This document shows positions 58,917 to 64,000 of a stretch of DNA of 64,000 nt, in pieces. A program made the translations under genes and the position numbers. This DNA is from Siphonobacter aquaeclarae. Its GTDB lineage: Bacteria > Bacteroidota > Bacteroidia > Cytophagales > Spirosomataceae. The notes under the pieces are model-generated. The model was not told the DNA's origin and did no database searches. It saw only the letters and a program-made list of their open reading frames with translations. Every line of letters begins with the position of its first letter. The first letter of the stretch is position 1. The stretch spans positions 372,001 through 436,000 of the forward strand of contig NZ_FNGS01000001.1 in NCBI RefSeq assembly GCF_900103285.1. Reading direction: 5' to 3'.

Positions 58917-59355
58917 AAAGAGTTCAGGATAATAGGTGAAAGTAAATACAGTATTTTAACGAATAATAAGCCGGCATTTATGCCTTCTTAATGACAGAAA
59001 TGGTGATTTAGTGAAAACAGAATTGCTATTGGTATTGAAATTATTGTAATAGCCGGAGAGTGCCGGATGCGTTATGCAAACTTATTCAACAGCCTTCTGT
59101 AAGAGTGACATGTTTTTGCGCTAATTATGACACATATCTTGTCATTTCTTTGAAAAGACGTGTAAACGGCTGTTGGCTTGCCATCCAGGCTGTTAAATCT
59201 CCTTGATATGTTCCTGCTTTTCTCCTATATTCAAAGGTAGAATCCCTCCATAGGATGAATACCCCGTTGCTATTCTAAAGTAGTACGCTTTATCAGCCGG
59301 TGACCTGGCACCCCAAGGACCGGCTACGTTTCCCTTTCAACGCACCTTGAGAAGA
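58917..59355. other. Divergent regulatory spacer before the hybrid sensor gene
   Basis: This AT-rich 439-base gap should contain promoters for both flanking genes. One minus-strand TACCTTTG (59239-59232) fits TAnnTTTG. AGCCGGT (59295-59301) pairs with ACCGGCT (59319-59325), a hairpin in the presumed leader of the hybrid sensor gene. I see no gene. Confidence 0.45.
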
Positions 59356-62300
59356 ATGAATAACAAAAGACACGTTCCCCGTCTGTCGAGATTTTTATGC
59401 AGCAATTCCGATAATCCTGCCTCCGTATGCGTGAGGTTTTTTCCCCGCGTGGCCTGTTTTAGTATTCTGCTTTTTTCCCTTTTCAGTGCACGGGTTACAA
59501 CCGCTCAGGTATTCCTCAATTACCTGGACTACGACAACGCGCCTGTTTCCACCTCCATGGGCATCGCGCAGGATCACGAAGGTTTTATGTGGTTCGCCAC
59601 CATCAATGGCCTTTATCGCTACGATACGCGAACGTTCCGGCTATACGCTCCCAAAGCTGCCGACGTGCACTCGATCGGGTCGAGCTATATCAACGACGTC
59701 CGGTGTGATTCACACGGTACGATATGGGCCGCGACATCGGGCGGTTTGAGCCGGTATGACCGGGAAACGGACTCTTTTACCACTTTTCGCCACGACGAAG
59801 CCGATCCGCATACCCTCAGCAGCAACAATATCCTGGCCATCGAGGAAGACCGCGAACGGAAAGGCTACTGGGTAGGCAGTTCGCGCGGCCTTGATTATGT
59901 GCAGTTTCGCGGTGGGAAGGCGATTGTACGGCGACTCCAGGTCAGCCATCTCGGTTTTTGGGCCGGAAGTATCCATTGCGTTGCGGAAACGGCAGACGGA
60001 ACCATATGGGCAGGTACGTACGATGGTCTCCTTTCCGTGAACAGGGACGGGAAGAATATGCGGCTTTTCCGGATGCAGTCCGGTCCCGATTACCCATCCA
60101 GGAATGAATTCAATGCGATCTATGCCGACCAAAAGGGAAGCATCTGGCTGGGGTCCAACCGGGCAGGACTGATTCGTTTTGATATCACAGGTGGTACCTT
60201 TCATACCGTGCAGGAATTTGGTCCCGAGCGGAACGAATTGCCGAACGTCTCAAAAATACTTCCCGATAAAAACGGGAAGTTCTGGGTGGCGACCTGGTCG
60301 GGTCTTGCCCGGTTTGATCCGGTTTCGCACCAATCCGTCTGGTATACCCACCGGGAGGAGAACCCGCTCAGTCTTTCCGATAACTTGCTCTACTCGCTTT
60401 GTCAGGATCATCAGGGAGGAATCTGGACGGGGAATTATTATACCGGCATAAGTTACCTGTATCCAAATCAGTCGGCCATGAACGCTTCGAAGCCGTTCGG
60501 CGCGTTCAAAGCTATACAGCTCGGCAAGACCCCGGAAGGGAATATATGGGCAGTAAACGAAAGAAGAAACACTCTTTCTGTTTACAACGTCCGAACGAAA
60601 GCAATCACCGACTACCCCCTGCATCTTCCGTATCCTTTCACGTATAATGCTTTTCACCTGGACGACGGGCAGCAGTTGTGGTGCGGAGGAATGTCTGTTC
60701 TGACATGCTGCAATCTGAGGACCGGGGAAAGAAAAGACTATCCTATTGCCGGAAAATTGAAGCGACAGGGAGGTATCAAGGCCATTCTCTGCGATAGCCG
60801 CGGGAGAATGTGGATTGCCGATCCCTTGAGGTTGATGGTATTCGATCCAAAGACGGGCCAGTTTCATAATCCGGGAGGAATGCTGAGCGGGAGTAAGGGC
60901 TCTATTTCAAATATTTATTATGCCACCGAAGACTCCCGGGGAAATATCTGGCTTGGTGGCCGAGAAGAGGTGCTTCTGCTGAAGTCAGGTGCAACAACAA
61001 TGGAACGGATTCCCGTTGACCGCCGGAACGAACCCGGCCTTCCCGTATTGCTGCTCTCCGTCTGCGAGGACGCCGCCGGGCGGATGTGGTTTGCCTTCGG
61101 TCAGCACGGCCTTCAGGTATATAATCCGGCACAAAAACGCCTGGAGCGCGATAGCGCCGTTCCGGAAATGGCAGAAGGCCTGCAAAGCGATCCGCGCGGG
61201 TATCTCTGGATCAGCAATTCATCGCGGCTTATCCGCTATCACCCTGAAAAGAAAACGAAGCAATTAGTTGATTACCGGGACGGGCTGCCGTTACACGGGA
61301 TATTGCGTCCGGGAACCTGCCTGAAAGACAATGATAACCGGCTTTATTGGGCCACAACGAAAGGGGTATTCAGTCACTTGCCGGTCAGCAGAACATCCTG
61401 GAAAAACGCATCGTCCCTTATCTTCACCTCCCTCAAGCTTTTCAATACGGAAGTTCTTGCGGGCGACAGTACACAGCTGCTCGACAAGGCGATCGGAGAG
61501 AAGCAGGAGCTGACCTTCCGCCACGATCAGAATTCCTTTACGCTGTCGTTTGCACTGTTGAGTTATTTCCGGTCGGACCGGAATCAATATGCTTACAAAC
61601 TGGACGGGTTCGGCACTCAGTGGAGCTATACCGATAACCCCTCTGTCACGTTTACCCATCTCCCTCCCGGTACGTATACCCTGCTTGTCAACGCGGCTGA
61701 CGGCGAAGGACTCTGGAACAAAACTCCCAGGCGACTGCAGATCCGGATTTTGCCTCCCTGGTGGCAGACCTGGTACGCCTATGTGCTGTATTTCGCTTCC
61801 TTTTTCGGGCTGCTTTTCTGGGCCATCCGTTTTTTCTGGATGCGAAAGACGCTCCAGAAAGACCGGGAATTGTTCCTGGCCAAGCTGGATTTCTTCACCA
61901 ATATTTCGCACGAAATACGGACGCACCTTACCCTGATCGCCGCGCCGCTGGAAAAAGCTTCGGCCGCAGACGATCTCCCTGTGGAAGTTCAAACCTATAT
62001 CGGTTACGCCCGGACGAATTCGGATACGCTGATGAGTCTGGTCAACGAGCTGCTGGACTTCCGGAAAATCCAGAGCGGAAACCTCGCGCTGGAAGTCCGC
62101 CGGCAGGATCTTGCCGGACTGATACGACTGGTACTGCCGGCTTTCGAATACAAGGCCATCGAACGCGGTATCACGACACACGTTACCCTCGGAGAAGGTC
62201 CTCTTTTCCTGTGGTACGACAGTGCGCAATTGCAAAAGGTATTGTATAACCTGCTGAGTAACGCTTATAAATATACGCGAACCGGTGGAAACGTCTGGAT

Positions 62301-63426
62301 AACCGTATCCGAAACTTCGGGCGAGGTCCGTATCGCGGTGAAAGACGACGGAAAAGGTATTCTGCCGGAGCACCTGAGGCACCTGTTTACCAATTTTTAC
62401 CAGGTACGCGACAACGGCAGCGCCAACACAGGCTATGGCATCGGTCTGGCGCTCGCCTATGAAATTGCGATCCGGCACCGGGGAGATCTCACTGTAACCA
62501 GCGTACCGGCGAAGCCGGATCAATCCGGGGAAACCTGTTTTACGCTGATCCTCAGAAAGGGAAGCGCGCATTTTCTGCCGGGAGAACTGCGGGAACCGCT
62601 CGCCGGACAGAAAGCTGCTTCGGCAGGAGCGGAGCCGCAGCCGGAGCGCCGGGAAGGGGAGCATACCATTCTGCTCATCGAAGACAACGCGGACCTGCGC
62701 GCGTTTGAGCGGGAAGCGCTCCGGCAACGGTTCACCATCCTGGAAGCGGGCAACGGGGCCGAGGGCCTTGCCCTGGCGAAAGTTCATGTACCCGACCTGA
62801 TTATCTGTGATATCATGCTGCCGGGAATGGATGGCCTGAGCGTCTGCCGGACGTTGAAGGCAGAGCTGGAAACCAACCACATTCCAGTCATTCTGCTCTC
62901 GGCCCGGGGTGCGGCAGCCCAGGTTCGGGAGGGCCTTGAAGCAGGGGCAGACGACTACCTGGTGAAGCCGTTTGACCTGCTGGCACTCGAACTGAAAATC
63001 GACAACCTGATTCACGTGCGCGAGATGCTGAAGCTGCGCTACAGCCGGTCGCTGCTGCTGGAGCCGGATGAAATCGTGGTCGACGACAAGGACGGCCGGT
63101 TTATCGAACAGCTCAAAGAGTTGGTAATGAAACACTTGCCGGAGCCGGACTTTGGCGTAAACGAAATGGCTCTGGAAGTAGGGACCAGCGTATCGGTACT
63201 ATACCGCAAGCTGCGGGCGCTTACCGGCATGACGGTCAACGACTTCATGAAAAACCTCCGGATGAAGCGGGCGATGCAGCTGCTCGAATCCGGAGCCTAT
63301 CACATCAACGAAGTATCGCTGATGGTCGGATACGAAAGCACGCGTCACTTCAGCCGGGAGTTTAAAAAAGCGTTTGGAAAGACGCCGAATGAAGTACGTA
63401 AAAAGGAATCGCCTGGCCGGAGCTGA
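59356..63426 (+). CDS. Hybrid two-component sensor/regulator (HTCS) with beta-propellers
   Basis: This 1356-residue one-protein signalling system has a signal peptide (about 28-50) and about 14 beta-propeller repeats in the periplasm (about 55-720, e.g. GIAQDHEGFMWFATINGLYRYD). A Y_Y_Y domain (about 745-825), a membrane helix (about 829-848) and HisKA with H852 (NISHEIRTHLTLI) follow, then HATPase (LLSNAYKYT, DDGKGI, GYGIGLALAY), a receiver with D1152 (LIICDIMLPGMDG) and an AraC output domain (about 1250-1350). The H-box has His where Pro is usual (HEIRTHL). I take the ATG at 59356; a TTG three codons upstream is also possible. HTCS proteins activate glycan-use genes when a sugar binds the propeller. 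Confidence 0.95.
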   Translation: MNNKRHVPRLSRFLCSNSDNPASVCVRFFPRVACFSILLFSLFSARVTTAQVFLNYLDYDNAPVSTSMGIAQDHEGFMWFATINGLYRYDTRTFRLYAPKAADVHSIGSSYINDVRCDSHGTIWAATSGGLSRYDRETDSFTTFRHDEADPHTLSSNNILAIEEDRERKGYWVGSSRGLDYVQFRGGKAIVRRLQVSHLGFWAGSIHCVAETADGTIWAGTYDGLLSVNRDGKNMRLFRMQSGPDYPSRNEFNAIYADQKGSIWLGSNRAGLIRFDITGGTFHTVQEFGPERNELPNVSKILPDKNGKFWVATWSGLARFDPVSHQSVWYTHREENPLSLSDNLLYSLCQDHQGGIWTGNYYTGISYLYPNQSAMNASKPFGAFKAIQLGKTPEGNIWAVNERRNTLSVYNVRTKAITDYPLHLPYPFTYNAFHLDDGQQLWCGGMSVLTCCNLRTGERKDYPIAGKLKRQGGIKAILCDSRGRMWIADPLRLMVFDPKTGQFHNPGGMLSGSKGSISNIYYATEDSRGNIWLGGREEVLLLKSGATTMERIPVDRRNEPGLPVLLLSVCEDAAGRMWFAFGQHGLQVYNPAQKRLERDSAVPEMAEGLQSDPRGYLWISNSSRLIRYHPEKKTKQLVDYRDGLPLHGILRPGTCLKDNDNRLYWATTKGVFSHLPVSRTSWKNASSLIFTSLKLFNTEVLAGDSTQLLDKAIGEKQELTFRHDQNSFTLSFALLSYFRSDRNQYAYKLDGFGTQWSYTDNPSVTFTHLPPGTYTLLVNAADGEGLWNKTPRRLQIRILPPWWQTWYAYVLYFASFFGLLFWAIRFFWMRKTLQKDRELFLAKLDFFTNISHEIRTHLTLIAAPLEKASAADDLPVEVQTYIGYARTNSDTLMSLVNELLDFRKIQSGNLALEVRRQDLAGLIRLVLPAFEYKAIERGITTHVTLGEGPLFLWYDSAQLQKVLYNLLSNAYKYTRTGGNVWITVSETSGEVRIAVKDDGKGILPEHLRHLFTNFYQVRDNGSANTGYGIGLALAYEIAIRHRGDLTVTSVPAKPDQSGETCFTLILRKGSAHFLPGELREPLAGQKAASAGAEPQPERREGEHTILLIEDNADLRAFEREALRQRFTILEAGNGAEGLALAKVHVPDLIICDIMLPGMDGLSVCRTLKAELETNHIPVILLSARGAAAQVREGLEAGADDYLVKPFDLLALELKIDNLIHVREMLKLRYSRSLLLEPDEIVVDDKDGRFIEQLKELVMKHLPEPDFGVNEMALEVGTSVSVLYRKLRALTGMTVNDFMKNLRMKRAMQLLESGAYHINEVSLMVGYESTRHFSREFKKAFGKTPNEVRKKESPGRS

Positions 63427-63658
63427 TCATGTACAGCCCTCCACCTAAAAACCACTTATTTTGCAGCTTGATGTGCAAAAACGTATGCCGCTCCTCGGCT
63501 GTTGTCAGGTAAAGATGAACGTGTAATATGGATCCTTTTCTGATCGCGGACCCGGCCCTTTTAGACATATCGGTTACAGATTCCCTTCGGCCGGTTTGAA
63601 TGTCTTGGATGAAAGCAGAGGATAGCCCGGTAAGGTTGAAAGACACGCCATAATCTTG

Positions 63659-64000
63659 ATGCAAGTGGTGAAACGACTATGTCTATTGAAGAATAATGCG
63701 CTGGCAATAGCGCTCCTGTTTATCTATGCCTCCTTTCCGGCAGTCGGGCAGCAGCGGCGGTTTGTCCACATCGATACCCGCCTGGGTCTTTCCCATTCGC
63801 ATACCAAGGCCATATACCGTGACGACGCCGGGTTTCTATGGGTCGGTACGGAATCGGGACTTAACCGGTTTGACGGCTACACGATCAAGGTGTTCCGGAA
63901 CGACGCGTCGGATGAGACCTCGCTCCCTGACGATGACATTGCCGGATTATTCAAAATGCCAGGCGGGAAAATGGGCGTCATGACCAGCCGGGGCCCCTGT
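63659..64000 (+). CDS. Start of a second HTCS-like propeller sensor (cut by window end)
   Basis: The frame from ATG 63659 is open to the window end (114 codons). It starts with a basic signal peptide (MQVVKRLCLLKNNALAIALL, to FPAVGQQ). The first propeller blades follow (LGLSHSHTKAIYRDDAGF, WVGTESGLNRFDGYTIKVFR, SLPDDDIAGLFKMPGGKMGV). This matches the N-terminus of the upstream hybrid sensor, so a second sensor of the same kind is very likely. The kinase part lies outside the window. The 232-base gap before it holds no gene that I can support. Confidence 0.88.
   Translation, partial: MQVVKRLCLLKNNALAIALLFIYASFPAVGQQRRFVHIDTRLGLSHSHTKAIYRDDAGFLWVGTESGLNRFDGYTIKVFRNDASDETSLPDDDIAGLFKMPGGKMGVMTSRGPC

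Noticed and set aside
61291-63135. Long open frame (614 codons) on the minus strand inside the hybrid sensor gene
   Set aside because: It lies fully opposite a well-recognised gene. Its translation is rich in Arg/Gln/His/Val without any domain, as expected for the antisense of GC-rich coding DNA.
63362-63664. 100-codon minus-strand frame between the two hybrid sensors
   Set aside because: It overlaps the end of the first sensor gene and the start of the second, and has no recognisable domain.

Overview
The window comes from a Bacteroidota chromosome, probably a free-living, glycan-degrading member of the Cytophagales or Chitinophagales. The evidence is two SusC/SusD pairs, a surface protein with a type IX secretion (T9SS) C-terminal sorting domain, hybrid two-component sensors with beta-propellers, a DUF2975/small XRE gene pair, and several promoters of the Bacteroidota type (-7 box TAnnTTTG). 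Base composition looks moderately GC-rich throughout. I see no rRNA, tRNA, CRISPR array, insertion sequence or prophage gene.

Layout. 1-6842: end of a D-2-hydroxyacid dehydrogenase gene, an outer-membrane barrel protein gene, a 1232-residue AsmA-like protein gene and an unknown gene. 6935-16208 (minus): a polysaccharide utilisation locus read in the order NarL-type response regulator, TPR histidine kinase, SusC, SusD, surface glycan-binding lipoprotein, GH5 endoglucanase-like enzyme. 16388-18205: an ABC-F ATPase gene with a long, attenuator-like leader. 18384-26836: an OmpR-type two-component system followed by a small membrane protein gene and a complete RND efflux operon (MFP, pump, outer-membrane channel). 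27068-32149: zinc alcohol dehydrogenase, Bcr/CflA transporter, outer-membrane barrel, nitrilase-family amidase and an AraC regulator.

32273-38195 is a compact three-gene polysaccharide locus. It holds a duplicated GH26-like membrane-anchored protein, a GT2 cellulose-synthase-like enzyme fused to a glycosidase-like domain without catalytic acids, and an apparently active glycosidase lipoprotein. 38337-40173: an NADP-oxidoreductase-like gene and its probable AraC regulator, with a 21-bp-phased direct repeat between them. 40511-41332: DUF2975/XRE pair with a palindromic operator. 41389-46072: a second, enzyme-less SusC/SusD pair. 46356-49795: a LysR gene followed by a diheme cytochrome c of the thiosulfate dehydrogenase type, a DsrE-like protein and an orphan periplasmic binding protein. 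49900-51671: LytS/LytTR-type two-component system. 51911-52852: a small secreted protein gene and a free-standing ncRNA candidate. 53069-58034: a T9SS cargo protein and a 1274-residue protein of six related modules. 58539-64000: an XRE regulator gene, a complete hybrid two-component sensor gene and the start of a second one.

Two families of intergenic inverted elements recur just after stop codons. Both are built of tandem 7-bp units: family A (GCNNTAR) at 6865 and 28117, family B (CNGTTNN) at 38258 and 49821. In family A the stop codon of a neighbouring gene lies inside the repeat.
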